This document shows positions 51,556 to 61,125 of a stretch of 64,000 nt of DNA, in pieces. Position 1 is the first letter of the stretch. Each line of letters begins with the position of its first letter. Position numbers and translations under genes: made by a program. Location of the stretch: NCBI GenBank assembly GCA_016187935.1, contig JACPIU010000017.1:1-64000 (forward strand), given 5' to 3'. Origin of the DNA: Bdellovibrio sp. GTDB lineage: Bacteria; Bdellovibrionota; Bacteriovoracia; Bacteriovoracales; Bacteriovoracaceae. The notes beneath the pieces were generated by a model. That model ran no database searches, was not told where the DNA came from, and saw only the letters and a list, made by a program, of their open reading frames with translations.

Positions 51556-52878
51556 TTAAGAGGGCAGAGGGAATGTTCGTAGCGTGCGAGCGAAAATATG
51601 CGCGGTATGACCAAGATAAATCCGTCTAATTTCTTCACGTGTTGATGGCAACAAAGTAACTTGAATATTATTTTTTCTCAAAATTTCTTCTAGTGCCTGG
51701 GTAAATGCTTCAGGTCTGTCGGCCATCTTGGTGTGGAACGCGGCCTCTTGAACAAAGTAATAAAGTTCCTCTCTCTTGTAATCGGTCTGTTCAATCAGTT
51801 GATGGAGATAATAACTGGAAAGATAGTTATATTGACTCCACACGCGGTTTTCAATTTCTTCGATTAAAAAATTTCCACTTTCAATAGTTTGGGCCAAACG
51901 CTCAAGGGCGTAGGCCAGCAATCCGAAATGATCTGGCAAATAGAGTCGCTCTGCACTGGAATGACTTATGTCTCGTTCGTGCCAAAGAACGACATTATCA
52001 AGCGCGATCTGGTAGTGAGATTGTAATACTCTTGCCAGACCAGTGAGATTTTCCGCTGAAATAGGATTCTTTTTATGCGGCATAATTGAGGAACCTTTTT
52101 GTCCTTTGGAAAAACCTTCCTCAAATTCATGCACTTCACTTCGATGGAGATGGCGCAGTTCAACACACAGTCTTTCGATGGCGGCAGCCAGAAGGGAGGT
52201 GCAGGATAAAATTTTTGCGATACGATCACGAGGGATAATTTGGGTTGAAACAACCTCGGTGATGGAACCAAGCCAGGCGCAGGCGCCTTCTTCCAGTGCG
52301 GGTGAAACAATAGTGTAATTTCCTACAGCACCGCTAAATTGAGAGGTGAGTTCTTCTTCATAGACTTTCTTGAGATCGCGATACCGGCGTGAGAATTCAC
52401 TGTAGTGTCCCAACAATTTTTGACCGAAACTCATGGGCTCCCCATACATTCCGTGAGAGCGACCAATCGTTATGACATTTTGTAATTCAACAGCGCGCTT
52501 ATAAAGAGCGTGCAAAGTTCGTGCAAAAATGGGGAAAATAACATCGAGACTGGCCTTGATTTGCAGATTGGTCGAAGTATCAATGATATCAGATGATGTA
52601 ACACCAAAATGAAAATACTTTCCGATGGCAGGTGCTAATTTTTCAGTAATAGAAGTGGTAAAAGCAATCACGTCATGTTTTACAGTCTTCTCAATTTCTT
52701 CAATCCGGGCCACGTCTATCGTGGCCTGAGTTGCGATCTTTTCACAAATTCCGTCGGGGATCCGTTTGGCCTTTTCCAATGAATTCAAAATGGCCAATTC
52801 CACTTTTAAATAGGTGTTAAATTTGTTTTCATCTGTCCAGATGGCCGAGATTTCTTTTTTTTCATAGCGAGGAATCAT
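51556..52878 (-). CDS. purB: Adenylosuccinate lyase
   Basis: A 440-aa fumarase-superfamily enzyme acting twice in purine synthesis, on SAICAR and on adenylosuccinate, releasing fumarate. The signature SSIMPHKKNPIS lies at about residue 260, and TSSDIIDT plus the GRSHGMYGEP motif supply the catalytic His and Ser/Thr residues. The length is slightly below the longest forms but normal for this class. It is the final gene of a minus-strand set with outer-membrane genes, 9 bases after the preceding stop. Confidence 0.95.
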   Translation of the reverse strand: MIPRYEKKEISAIWTDENKFNTYLKVELAILNSLEKAKRIPDGICEKIATQATIDVARIEEIEKTVKHDVIAFTTSITEKLAPAIGKYFHFGVTSSDIIDTSTNLQIKASLDVIFPIFARTLHALYKRAVELQNVITIGRSHGMYGEPMSFGQKLLGHYSEFSRRYRDLKKVYEEELTSQFSGAVGNYTIVSPALEEGACAWLGSITEVVSTQIIPRDRIAKILSCTSLLAAAIERLCVELRHLHRSEVHEFEEGFSKGQKGSSIMPHKKNPISAENLTGLARVLQSHYQIALDNVVLWHERDISHSSAERLYLPDHFGLLAYALERLAQTIESGNFLIEEIENRVWSQYNYLSSYYLHQLIEQTDYKREELYYFVQEAAFHTKMADRPEAFTQALEEILRKNNIQVTLLPSTREEIRRIYLGHTAHIFARTLRTFPLPS

Positions 52879-52887
52879 GTAATCTTC

Positions 52888-53667
52888 CTAAAAGTAAATG
52901 GAAAAATCAAAGGCAACACTGGTCCATGAGATCGATAGATGTCTTAAAGGTTGCGGTTCATCGACATATTCTTCCGGCCTCTTAGTGGAAAATAAGTTGT
53001 AAGAAAATTTGAGCCCAAAATGCATGGCCTTTGAAAAGCGATAGTGCACGCCATAGTCAGCGCGAATACCGGGACCAGAATAATTTTCGTTCATATAAGA
53101 TTCATGAAAACGTAAATAACTGGCGGAGGCGGTTATTGTTTCAAACATTTTTTCATAGTTTAAAAAATCTTGAATGTAGCTGGTCTCATAGGAAAGACCC
53201 AAACCAAAGAGGATAGCGGTTTCGTAGGTATTTTCCAGCTCCCAAGTATTGAGACTGCGATATTGATTAAATTCACTCATGGCCCTAAATTTTATTTTAG
53301 CCGTTTCCAGATAACCTACTAACCATGTGCGGGGCCACATTTTTGCCGCAAGGGCGAAGTCCAATCCCGCCATGTCGGAAAAAGTCATAGGATGAGAATT
53401 CACGTGATAGCCAAAACTCAATTTCCAAGTATCGTCCTTTAAATGATAAGTCGAACTCAAGCCGCTATCTGAGTCTTGGCTGGTGATGCTCAGTTCTTCT
53501 TTAGCCCCCTCAGTCACTTTGAGTTGCTCCATGGCGTCCCGTACCGAGAGAGGCATCATCTCTTGCGCTTGTGTCTGCTCGTCAGAGAGGGGCGTTTCGG
53601 CCGCTTTTATCTGTGGTATTGCGATCAAGATGATTGTAACAAGAAGGAGTAGCGAATATGTTTTCAC
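52888..53667 (-). CDS. Putative outer-membrane beta-barrel protein
   Basis: A 259-aa protein with a signal peptide (cleavage near IKAAE). The mature part, from about residue 65, is beta-strands alternating hydrophobic and polar residues with many Tyr/Phe/Trp, and it ends FSIYF, an outer-membrane sorting-type terminus. It looks like a small 8-10 stranded barrel. Its start overlaps the TolC-like gene stop by 4 bases, so the two are coupled. Confidence 0.65.
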   Translation of the reverse strand: MKTYSLLLLVTIILIAIPQIKAAETPLSDEQTQAQEMMPLSVRDAMEQLKVTEGAKEELSITSQDSDSGLSSTYHLKDDTWKLSFGYHVNSHPMTFSDMAGLDFALAAKMWPRTWLVGYLETAKIKFRAMSEFNQYRSLNTWELENTYETAILFGLGLSYETSYIQDFLNYEKMFETITASASYLRFHESYMNENYSGPGIRADYGVHYRFSKAMHFGLKFSYNLFSTKRPEEYVDEPQPLRHLSISWTSVAFDFSIYF

Positions 53668-55469
53668 GGTGCACTTCCTTCAGTTGGCGTAGTCGTGTCT
53701 GGTTCTGCCTCAGGAGGAGAGGGAATGGCATCTAATTCGGGAGTTGGTGTTGTTGTCGTTTCTTCAGGCGCAGTTGTGTCACTGGGAATTTCGCTTGGAA
53801 TTTCACTGGGAGTCTCGGTTGGTGTTTCACTCTGAATTTCTGAAACAGGGGTGGATGTATCGGCAGGTTGCTCGACTGTGGTTGTTTCTTCTTTCGCTGC
53901 TTCCTCTTTAGGAGATTCTTCAATGGTGGGAGGAGTTTTTTTACGTTTTTTAGTTTTACTTGTCTCTTCCACGTCCTGCAAATCTTCATTTTCTCGCATG
54001 ATATCATCGAGGGATTTTGCTTTTAGGGCAAGAGCTTCAAAGCGTTCGCCGGGAAAATCCTCGACCCCGGTCATACTGGCAAGTTCAACTTTTGCTTTTA
54101 AGTGTTGAAACTTTGTATTGGCATTGGAAATCTCTGTCTCGGTAAAATCACGAAGTGCGTGCAGGAAATCAGTGAAGTTGGCTTTTTTCTTGGTGTAGTT
54201 ATCCAAGGCGACATCAAAAGTTTTTCGAGCATTTTTAAGTCTTGGTTCGAGGATACCGATTTGTTTTTGATAATTATTGATTCTATCAAACAGAATGTGC
54301 AATTGGGCGGCGACGAAATCATTGGCCTCAAGGAAATTTCTTGAAGCAATGCCCTTATTAAGACTGGCTTCTTGCAAATCTCTTTTATTCAAAAAACCTG
54401 CATCGCCATATAAAGTCCAAGTTGCATTGACCGTTGCCACCATTTCAATGGAGGAATTACCGGCCGAGGTTTGATAATCTTGGACATAGGTACTTCTTCC
54501 AAAAGTTTGGGAATAGGCCCCCAAATCAATAGTAAACTTGGGAAGGGGAAGATTTTCTCTGCGTGCCTTTTCTAAGCGTCGATCGGCAACTTCTTGTTGC
54601 ACTTTTGTGTTCAGAATGGCCGGTGAGTTCTTTTTCGCTAACTCATAGGCTTCATCGAATTCAACTTTTGAGTCCTTATATTCCAGACTTTCCTGATAGA
54701 CATATCGTGTTCCGGGCCCGTCATCGATTTGATGACCTAATTCCTCTTGGGCCTGTTCCAGATCGTTTTTAGCGGTATAGTATTCTTGTTGGGCCTTCAG
54801 AAACTCGGCCCGTGCCTGTTGGTAATCCAGCCGTGCTATTTTTTGGGCCGCAACTTTTTCGCGATTGAGTCGATAAACAAACGATGCGTGTCTTAGTTGG
54901 TCACGCATAGATACTTCAATTTCTTTTTTAGTGAGGACGTCAAAATACATAATGATGAGGCGGTGCTTGAGGGTGCGTTTCTCCTCTGTCAAGATCTGCT
55001 TGGAGCGTCGGATAGTTTGTTTGTTATTGAGGTAATCGAGATAATCTTTTCCCCAGTTAAAAACGGTATAATCTCCAAAGTTTAGACTGGCGACACCCGT
55101 GGGGGCGGTTGGAGTGGGGAAGAGGTCCGATGTTCCCGTGCGAAAACGAGCTATGCGCTGGGCCTGGGTGGATAAAGAAAGCGTGAGGGTGGGAATCCAA
55201 AAAGAATCCCACACTCCTGCCCACTGGAGTTCGAGAATGGCATCTTGCATTTCACGAGATTTTTGATCGTGATTTTCTTTTAAACCTTGTTGGATAACCT
55301 GGTTGAGTGTGATCGGCTTAAAAGTTTCCTTAAGTTCAAATCTTTCATTTTGGGCAAATGATGGTAGTGCAATAAAAGACGAAATAATCGTGGCCGAAAG
55401 TACGAGATTAAAAAATTTATCTATCACACGAAAACTATAGAGGATGCGAAATGATGTGTGAAGTACCAT
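53664..55469 (-). CDS. TolC-like outer-membrane efflux protein with disordered C-terminal tail
   Basis: A 601-aa protein. Residues about 50-480 have the OEP/TolC pattern: TLNQVIQQGLKENHDQ, long helices with LDYQQARAEFLKAQQEYYTAKNDLEQAQEELG, and a second, internally repeated half (SLNKGIASRNFLEANDFVAAQLHILFDRI). TolC proteins form the outer-membrane channel of tripartite exporters. The last 110 residues, unusual for the family, are Lys-rich then Thr/Pro/Glu-rich and probably unfolded. No HlyD, RND or ABC partner is nearby. The start is uncertain, with no clear ribosome-binding site. Confidence 0.75.
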   Translation of the reverse strand: MVLHTSFRILYSFRVIDKFFNLVLSATIISSFIALPSFAQNERFELKETFKPITLNQVIQQGLKENHDQKSREMQDAILELQWAGVWDSFWIPTLTLSLSTQAQRIARFRTGTSDLFPTPTAPTGVASLNFGDYTVFNWGKDYLDYLNNKQTIRRSKQILTEEKRTLKHRLIIMYFDVLTKKEIEVSMRDQLRHASFVYRLNREKVAAQKIARLDYQQARAEFLKAQQEYYTAKNDLEQAQEELGHQIDDGPGTRYVYQESLEYKDSKVEFDEAYELAKKNSPAILNTKVQQEVADRRLEKARRENLPLPKFTIDLGAYSQTFGRSTYVQDYQTSAGNSSIEMVATVNATWTLYGDAGFLNKRDLQEASLNKGIASRNFLEANDFVAAQLHILFDRINNYQKQIGILEPRLKNARKTFDVALDNYTKKKANFTDFLHALRDFTETEISNANTKFQHLKAKVELASMTGVEDFPGERFEALALKAKSLDDIMRENEDLQDVEETSKTKKRKKTPPTIEESPKEEAAKEETTTVEQPADTSTPVSEIQSETPTETPSEIPSEIPSDTTAPEETTTTPTPELDAIPSPPEAEPDTTTPTEGSAP

Positions 55470-55508
55470 GTGCAGGATGTGCGAGTGCTGGCGAAAGTTG
55501 GAACAGGT

Positions 55509-55865
55509 CTAAAGAGCAATTCCGGGACAGCCTTTACGAATAATACCCTCTTCTAATTGCTCGATCGTGAGGCGTGTGAGATCGAGTTCCTGATTGAGTT
55601 GTCCTTCATTAATTTCCAGCTTGAGCTTGACGGTACGTCTATTTGGAGGCGCGATTTTTTGGAGATGGTTATTGCGTTTTAACAGCGCCATTAATTTCTG
55701 CTTATGCCCTAGTTTTTGCTCTCTCTTTTTTGCCAAATCATCACAGCGTTTTGAAATGGCAGGATCAGTGATGACATTGCCGAGCCATTCTTGAGACCAT
55801 GCAAGAGGGCCGAACATAATCAGGCCAAGAAAGAGGATAAGCTGTATTGGGATACGTATAATCAC
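55509..55865 (-). CDS. Small secreted protein of unknown function
   Basis: A 118-aa protein beginning with GTG. It has a clean signal peptide (cleavage near AWSQE) and a short basic helical mature part with two cysteines. No domain is recognised. It lies 39 nt upstream of the TolC-like gene on the same strand, so it is likely part of that transcript. Confidence 0.5.
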   Translation of the reverse strand: MIIRIPIQLILFLGLIMFGPLAWSQEWLGNVITDPAISKRCDDLAKKREQKLGHKQKLMALLKRNNHLQKIAPPNRRTVKLKLEINEGQLNQELDLTRLTIEQLEEGIIRKGCPGIAL

Positions 55866-55915
55866 GCAGAAACCTACTTTTATAGTCGGATGTTTGGCAT
55901 AAAGTTGCCTCTGCT

Positions 55916-55938
55916 GCTATGCTTAACTGTAACATAGC
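55916..55938. other. Short inverted repeat in the divergent gap
   Basis: GCTATG pairs with CATAGC around an 11-nt loop. It lies in the 180-bp gap between the divergent small secreted gene and kdsB, which must hold promoters for both. Nothing else stands out in that gap. Confidence 0.25.
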
Positions 55939-56045
55939 TTTTCAGAGTTTTTACAAGAGTGATACATTCTACCTCCATGGGTTCATGGTTAACGTTTTAA
56001 ACAATAAAAAATTATAGAGCAAACTAAGAAAGGCCGAGTGAATCT

Positions 56046-56804
56046 ATGGATTACCCCAAAATTGTTATTTTGATTCCCGCCCGATTTGCGGCCATGCGTT
56101 TTCCAGGGAAGCCACTGGCATTGATTGCCGGCCGTCCCATGATACAACATGTGTATCAAAACTTATCCAGATCATCAAAAAATATGCCCTATGCGGTTGA
56201 TGTTTATGTTGTGACTGATGATGAGCGGATTGAAACTGCCGTGAAACAGATTGGCGGCCAAGTTTTGCGTGTGAATGATGATGTTGCTTCGGGTTCTGAA
56301 AGGGTTTTCTTGGCCTATCAGCGTTTTTTAAAAACAAAATCTCCAGCGCTTGTGGTTAATGTTCAAGGGGATGAACCCCTTTTGTTTTTGCAAGACCTGC
56401 TGCCGCTTTTTGATTTTCATCTGAAAAGTACTTTTGATATCACAACTCTCATCCGGCCTCGAAAGGATGACCCTGAAGGATTTATGAACCCCAATCGAGT
56501 GAAGGCGGTGGTCACTCAGGGAGGCAAATGTCTCTATTTCTCCCGATCTCCCATTCCATACGGAGATTCCAAGGGAGAATGGAATTTGCATGTCGGAGTT
56601 TATTCTTATACCACCTCTGCACTTGAGCGGTTTTTTACGCTGACGCCTTCTCCCTTCGAACGGCGGGAGAAATTGGAACAGTTACGTGCTTTGGAAGGGA
56701 ATTTGAATATTGGGGCCTTGAGCATTCACAAAGAGTTATTGGGTGTCGATAGTCCTGAAGATATTCCTATTATTGAAGGAGTTCTGCGTGGTCAAAACAA
56801 CTAA
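56046..56804 (+). CDS. kdsB: 3-deoxy-manno-octulosonate cytidylyltransferase (CMP-Kdo synthetase)
   Basis: A 252-aa enzyme that activates Kdo with CTP for lipid A core assembly. The N-terminus IPARFAAMRFPGKPLALIAGRPMI is characteristic, followed by DVYVVTDDERI, NDDVASGSERV, VNVQGDEPLL, and HVGVYSYTTSALERF with the C-terminal EKLEQLRALEG. The next gene, pyrG, starts inside its last codons, so supply and use of CTP are encoded together. Confidence 0.95.
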   Translation: MDYPKIVILIPARFAAMRFPGKPLALIAGRPMIQHVYQNLSRSSKNMPYAVDVYVVTDDERIETAVKQIGGQVLRVNDDVASGSERVFLAYQRFLKTKSPALVVNVQGDEPLLFLQDLLPLFDFHLKSTFDITTLIRPRKDDPEGFMNPNRVKAVVTQGGKCLYFSRSPIPYGDSKGEWNLHVGVYSYTTSALERFFTLTPSPFERREKLEQLRALEGNLNIGALSIHKELLGVDSPEDIPIIEGVLRGQNN

Positions 56805-58401
56805 GAAATTTATCTTTATTACCGGCGGTGTGACCAGCTCTCTTGGGAAAGGCTTGGCATCGGCCAGTCTGGCGGCTTTGATGGAGCGTCGTGGTATCAG
56901 AATTGGGATGCTCAAAATGGACCCCTATATCAATGTTGATCCTGGAACCATGAGCCCCACTCAACATGGTGAGGTTTTTGTCACGGATGACGGTGCCGAA
57001 ACCGATTTGGACTTGGGACATTACGAAAGATTCACTTCTCTGACTTTGAAACGTTCATGTAATTTTACCACCGGTCAAGTCTATATGAGTGTTATTGAAC
57101 GGGAACGGGAGGGAAAATATCTGGGTAAGACCGTGCAGGTTGTTCCCCATATAACGGATGAGATCAAAAGTCGCATCCATCTTGCCGCTGAAGATTGCGA
57201 CCTTTTATTGGGAGAGATTGGCGGCACGGTTGGTGACATTGAATCGCAACCTTTTTTGGAGGCCATCCGGCAGTTTTCGCTTGATGTGGGAAGCGACAAT
57301 GTGTTGTTAATTCATCTCGTTTTATTGCCTTATATTGCGGCCGCAGGGGAGTTGAAAACCAAACCGGCGCAACACTCGGTCAAGGAATTGCGTTCTTTAG
57401 GTCTAATTCCAGATATTTTAATTTGCCGATCTGACCGAGATTTCGATCACTCGATCGCTGAAAAGTTGGCACTTTTTTGTAACGTAACTCCAGGTCAGAT
57501 ATTTAAATCAATTGATGTTGATAGCATCTATAAGCTTCCTCTCGATTTCCATCGGCAAGGACTGGATCAAAAAGTTGCCGAACTTCTTGGGATGTGGACG
57601 GCGCGGCCGAATGTCCAAGATTTAGAGCGCGTTGTTTATAATTTTGACCATCCTTTGCGTACAGTGAAGATTGGTATCGTCGGCAAATATACTGAGTTGA
57701 TTGAATCGTATAAATCATTGGATGAAGCCATGAGACATGGGGCCATTGCCAATCAAGTCAAGCTAGAGCCCGTTTATATTGATGCTGAAGAATTAGAAAA
57801 AGATAACGCTCAGGCAACAGAAATTCTCTCTCATGTTCAGGGTATCTTGGTGCCGGGAGGATTTGGCGAACGTGGCACTGAAGGGAAAATCCGGGCCATA
57901 CGCTATGCACGTGAAAATGGCGTTCCTTTCTTTGGTATTTGTCTTGGTTTGCAGCTGGCCATTATCGAGTTCGCCCGTCATGTGGCGGGAATCAAAGATG
58001 CCACGAGTGAGGAATTTTCATGGCCAGGAACTTATGTGATACACTATATGCAGGGTCAATCCAAGGACGGACAGAAAGGCGCCACGATGCGATTAGGCGC
58101 TTACAACTGCCATTTAGAAAAAAATACGTTGGCAGCAAGAATTTACGGCGCAGATCAAATTAGCGAAAGACATCGCCATCGTTTGGAGGTGAACAATCAG
58201 TATGTTCAGAGCTTGACCAAGGCAGGCATGGTGATTTCCGGTACTAACCACGAACTCAATTTAGTGGAGATGATCGAATTGTCTTCCCATCCATTCTTCA
58301 TTGCCTGTCAATTTCATCCGGAGTTTAAAAGTCGACCGTATGCACCTCATCCCATCTTTGCTCATTTTATTGAGATGGCGAAGGGCGGAGGTAACAATTG
58401 A
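56788..58401 (+). CDS. pyrG: CTP synthase
   Basis: About 537 aa. The GTG at 56788 is chosen because AAGGAG lies 8 nt upstream and the protein then begins VKTTKKFIFITGGVTSSLGKG as in all CTP synthases; the start lies 17 bases inside kdsB. The amidoligase domain (SSLGKGLASASL, then MDPYINVDPGTMSPTQHGEVFV) is followed by a glutamine amidotransferase domain with nucleophile Cys near residue 384 (FFGICLGLQ) and the His-Glu pair in CQFHPEFKS. It makes CTP from UTP and glutamine. Confidence 0.97.
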   Translation: MVKTTKKFIFITGGVTSSLGKGLASASLAALMERRGIRIGMLKMDPYINVDPGTMSPTQHGEVFVTDDGAETDLDLGHYERFTSLTLKRSCNFTTGQVYMSVIEREREGKYLGKTVQVVPHITDEIKSRIHLAAEDCDLLLGEIGGTVGDIESQPFLEAIRQFSLDVGSDNVLLIHLVLLPYIAAAGELKTKPAQHSVKELRSLGLIPDILICRSDRDFDHSIAEKLALFCNVTPGQIFKSIDVDSIYKLPLDFHRQGLDQKVAELLGMWTARPNVQDLERVVYNFDHPLRTVKIGIVGKYTELIESYKSLDEAMRHGAIANQVKLEPVYIDAEELEKDNAQATEILSHVQGILVPGGFGERGTEGKIRAIRYARENGVPFFGICLGLQLAIIEFARHVAGIKDATSEEFSWPGTYVIHYMQGQSKDGQKGATMRLGAYNCHLEKNTLAARIYGADQISERHRHRLEVNNQYVQSLTKAGMVISGTNHELNLVEMIELSSHPFFIACQFHPEFKSRPYAPHPIFAHFIEMAKGGGNN

Positions 58402-59210
58402 TGATACAAGCATCCAAGCCTCCTTTGCTGCTTTTTATTGGGCCTTGCGTCCTCGAGAGTGAGGCTTTGGCTTTAGAAATTGCTCACCAGGTGAAAGAAG
58501 ATTTGTGCGAATTTGATGGAAAGATTCAACTCTTTTTTAAAGGAAGTTTTGATAAGGCCAATCGTACATCGTTTGATGCTTACCGAGGGCCGGGAATAGA
58601 GAAAGGCCTGGCCATTCTTGAATTAGTGAAAAAGCGTTTTGGTTTGCCGGTTATTACCGATATCCATCTTCCCGACCAAGCCGAAGTTGTTGCCAGTGTT
58701 GTGGATGTTTTGCAAATCCCGGCATTTTTATGTCGCCAGACGGACCTGATTTGTGCTGCTGCCCTATCAGCGAAAAAGTTCAACCGCATGTTAAAAGTTA
58801 AAAAGGGACAGTTTTTGAGTCCCGAAGAAACCGGCAATATTGTTACTAAGGCCGAACATTATTTATCCAAAAACAAAATTCTGATGACTGAGCGGGGTAG
58901 TTCATTCGGATACAATAATCTGGTTGTTGATATGTCGAGCTTCAAAATTATGAAGAGTTTTGGAGTACGCGCTATTTATGATGCTACTCACTCAGTTCAA
59001 AGACCCGGAGGTCTTGGCACGGCCACTGGTGGCAAGCGTGAGTATGTCGAAGTCCTGGCGCGCGCAGCAGTTGCCGCTGGTGCGGATGGTGTTTTTATCG
59101 AAACACATCCAACTCCTGAAAAGGCCCTCTCGGATGCCTCAACAGCATTGCCATTGATTTCGATTAAGTCCTTAGTGGAAAAATTAGTAACGATTTATCA
59201 AGTCGTATAG
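58401..59210 (+). CDS. kdsA: Kdo-8-phosphate synthase
   Basis: About 270 aa. It condenses phosphoenolpyruvate with arabinose-5-phosphate to Kdo-8-phosphate. Motifs: FIGPCVLES, FKGSFDKANRTS, GPGIEKGLAIL, PVITDIH, LCRQTDL, KKGQFLSPEE, and TERGSSFGYNNLVVDMSS, with DATHSVQRPGG near the end. The ATG overlaps the pyrG stop (TGATG) and is preceded by GGAGGTAA. Confidence 0.96.
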   Translation: MIQASKPPLLLFIGPCVLESEALALEIAHQVKEDLCEFDGKIQLFFKGSFDKANRTSFDAYRGPGIEKGLAILELVKKRFGLPVITDIHLPDQAEVVASVVDVLQIPAFLCRQTDLICAAALSAKKFNRMLKVKKGQFLSPEETGNIVTKAEHYLSKNKILMTERGSSFGYNNLVVDMSSFKIMKSFGVRAIYDATHSVQRPGGLGTATGGKREYVEVLARAAVAAGADGVFIETHPTPEKALSDASTALPLISIKSLVEKLVTIYQVV

Positions 59211-59221
59211 AGGTTTTACTC

Positions 59222-59797
59222 ATGTCAAATGTTTCTGAAGCTCCTGACTTGCGTGCTCTTGCGTCTAAGTTCAAGTCAAAGCTTACGCACATCAAGGTCG
59301 CCCTCTTTGATGTTGACGGAGTGCTGACTGACGGTCGTGTTTTTTATCATGGTGAAGAAGTTGGTTTCAACCGATTGTTTCATGTGCGAGATGGGTATGG
59401 TTTGAAAATGTTACGTGAGGCCGGAATAAAAGTGGGAATAATCAGTGGCGGAAATTCGCTGAGTATTGTCAAGCGCTTCACCGAAAATTTGACGGTGGAT
59501 TATTTTTTTATTGGAAGTGAAGATAAGCGCGGACCCTATTTGAAAGTCTTGAGTGAAGGTTTTACTGATGAACAGATCCTTTATATGGGCGATGAGTTTT
59601 TTGATCTGCCTCTTTTAAAGAGAGCAGGTTTTTCAGCTGCTCCCCGAACTGCCAGTATGGAAATATTGGAAGAAGTTGACTATGTTCCTCATTCTTGGCC
59701 GGGAAACGGTGCGGTCCGCGAAGTCATCGATTTGCTTCGTTACGCTCAAGGGATTGTTCCGCCAATTCCAGGTTTTGTGAATGATTTTAAAGAGTGA
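59222..59797 (+). CDS. kdsC: Kdo-8-phosphate phosphatase (HAD family)
   Basis: A 191-aa HAD phosphatase. The catalytic motif is LFDVDGVLTDGRV, motif II is IISGGNS, and the metal-binding end motif is MGDEFFDLPLL. The small, capless form with this placement after kdsA is KdsC, which removes the phosphate to give Kdo. AGGTTTTACTC precedes the ATG. It is the third Kdo step in the same operon; the isomerase kdsD is not in the window. Confidence 0.93.
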   Translation: MSNVSEAPDLRALASKFKSKLTHIKVALFDVDGVLTDGRVFYHGEEVGFNRLFHVRDGYGLKMLREAGIKVGIISGGNSLSIVKRFTENLTVDYFFIGSEDKRGPYLKVLSEGFTDEQILYMGDEFFDLPLLKRAGFSAAPRTASMEILEEVDYVPHSWPGNGAVREVIDLLRYAQGIVPPIPGFVNDFKE

Positions 59798-59804
59798 TTG
59801 AGAT

Positions 59805-60074
59805 ATGCCTGAATTTCAAAAATTGAGAGTGCTGCTTGAGAAAAATTACACTTGGCCGGCGCTGTATCTGTTTAAATTTATCATTCCCATTGAAAAGGAA
59901 CCAGAGTTCAAAAGGATCTTAGGCCTTGATATAACGATAAAAGAGTATGAAGTGCGTGCTTCAGGAAAAGGGAAATATCTTTCATTCACATTCAGAATGA
60001 ATATGGTTTGCTCGGATGAAGTAATCGAAGTTTATCAAAGAGCAATTGCTATAAAAGGTGTTTTGTCGTTATAG
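59805..60074 (+). CDS. DUF493 family protein (YbeD-like)
   Basis: An 89-aa protein with the DUF493 ferredoxin-like pattern: YTWPALYLFKFIIP near the N-terminus, YEVRASGKGKYLSFTFRMNM in the middle and VYQRAIAIKGVL at the end, resembling an ACT-type regulatory fold. The role is unknown. It sits 7 nt after kdsC and 21 nt before gpsA, in the same transcript. Confidence 0.85.
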   Translation: MPEFQKLRVLLEKNYTWPALYLFKFIIPIEKEPEFKRILGLDITIKEYEVRASGKGKYLSFTFRMNMVCSDEVIEVYQRAIAIKGVLSL

Positions 60075-60095
60075 CAAAAGAAACTGGAGGGGGAA

Positions 60096-61124
60096 ATGGG
60101 ATATCGTACGGCCTTAGTTGTTGGGGGAGGGGCTTTCGGAACATCCATAGCCAATGTGCTTGCGCTTAATTTTAAGAAAGTTATTCTGAAAGTGCGTTCC
60201 TCCGATGTGTACGCAGGATTAAAAACCGGGGAAAATACCATTTATCTACCCGGACATAAGTTGGCCTCCAATATTCATGGCGCGCTTACTTGGGATGAGG
60301 TCGACGATTTGGTCGAAGATGGAGTCGATCTGGTTGTCTCAGGGCTCCCGACCCATTCAATCCGCAGCTATTATAAGGAATATTATGAGCGTTTCTTAAT
60401 GTATTTGAAACGCGATATTCCCTTCGTTTCCTTAACCAAAGGAATTGATCCGGATACTTTGGAACTTTCCGATGATCTCTTCTTTGATCTCTTTCCCCTC
60501 TATCGTGATCAATTCTGCTTTCTCTCAGGACCAAGCTTTGCCAATGAAATCATGCAAGAGCAGATAACTCTCGTTTCCCTTGCGGGACGTTCCAGAAAAA
60601 TTTTGCATGCCGTGGCCACCATGATCGATACTCCTTATTTTAAAGTTTTCTGTACCTATGATGTTAAAGGGGTTTTGCTCGGAGGCGCTTTAAAAAATAT
60701 CTTGGCGATTGCCGGAGGAGTTATTGAAGGTCTGGGATATAACCATAATACTCGTGCCGCCATGATTACTCGGGGAATTGCTGAAATGTTACGTTTTGGG
60801 CAAGTCTATAACGCTCGACCGGAGACCTTTTACGGCCTCTCCGGTATGGGCGATTTAATTTTAACTTCTACCGGCGATCTTTCACGAAATAAACTTTTTG
60901 GTTTGGAAATTGCCAAGGGACGTAATGCCGAAGATGTTATCAAGTCTCAACGCTACACCGTCGAAGGTTACAAAACCACCCGGGCGGTTCATGCTTTGGC
61001 CGAGAGATATCAAATTCGCGCTAGAATTGTGAATGGTCTTTATCAAGTCTTGTTTGAAGGTGCTGGCCCGCGCGATATTATTGCACAGATGATGCAATTA
61101 CCTGATCGTTTCGACATAGACTAG
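60096..61124 (+). CDS. gpsA: Glycerol-3-phosphate dehydrogenase (NAD(P)+)
   Basis: A 342-aa enzyme that reduces dihydroxyacetone phosphate to glycerol-3-phosphate for phospholipid synthesis. The N-terminal dinucleotide fold is VVGGGAFGTSIANVLA. Then SLTKGID, FLSGPSFANEI, the catalytic-Lys region GALKNILAIAGGVIEGLG and GLSGMGDLILTSTGDLSRN match the family. The length is normal. It follows DUF493 with a GGAGGGGG ribosome-binding site and ends convergently 1 base from the reductase gene. Confidence 0.95.
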   Translation: MGYRTALVVGGGAFGTSIANVLALNFKKVILKVRSSDVYAGLKTGENTIYLPGHKLASNIHGALTWDEVDDLVEDGVDLVVSGLPTHSIRSYYKEYYERFLMYLKRDIPFVSLTKGIDPDTLELSDDLFFDLFPLYRDQFCFLSGPSFANEIMQEQITLVSLAGRSRKILHAVATMIDTPYFKVFCTYDVKGVLLGGALKNILAIAGGVIEGLGYNHNTRAAMITRGIAEMLRFGQVYNARPETFYGLSGMGDLILTSTGDLSRNKLFGLEIAKGRNAEDVIKSQRYTVEGYKTTRAVHALAERYQIRARIVNGLYQVLFEGAGPRDIIAQMMQLPDRFDID

Positions 61125-61125
61125 A

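Noticed and set aside
56743-56787. Upstream GTG start for pyrG
   Set aside because: It adds 15 hydrophobic residues not seen in CTP synthases and has no ribosome-binding site; the GTG at 56788 does.
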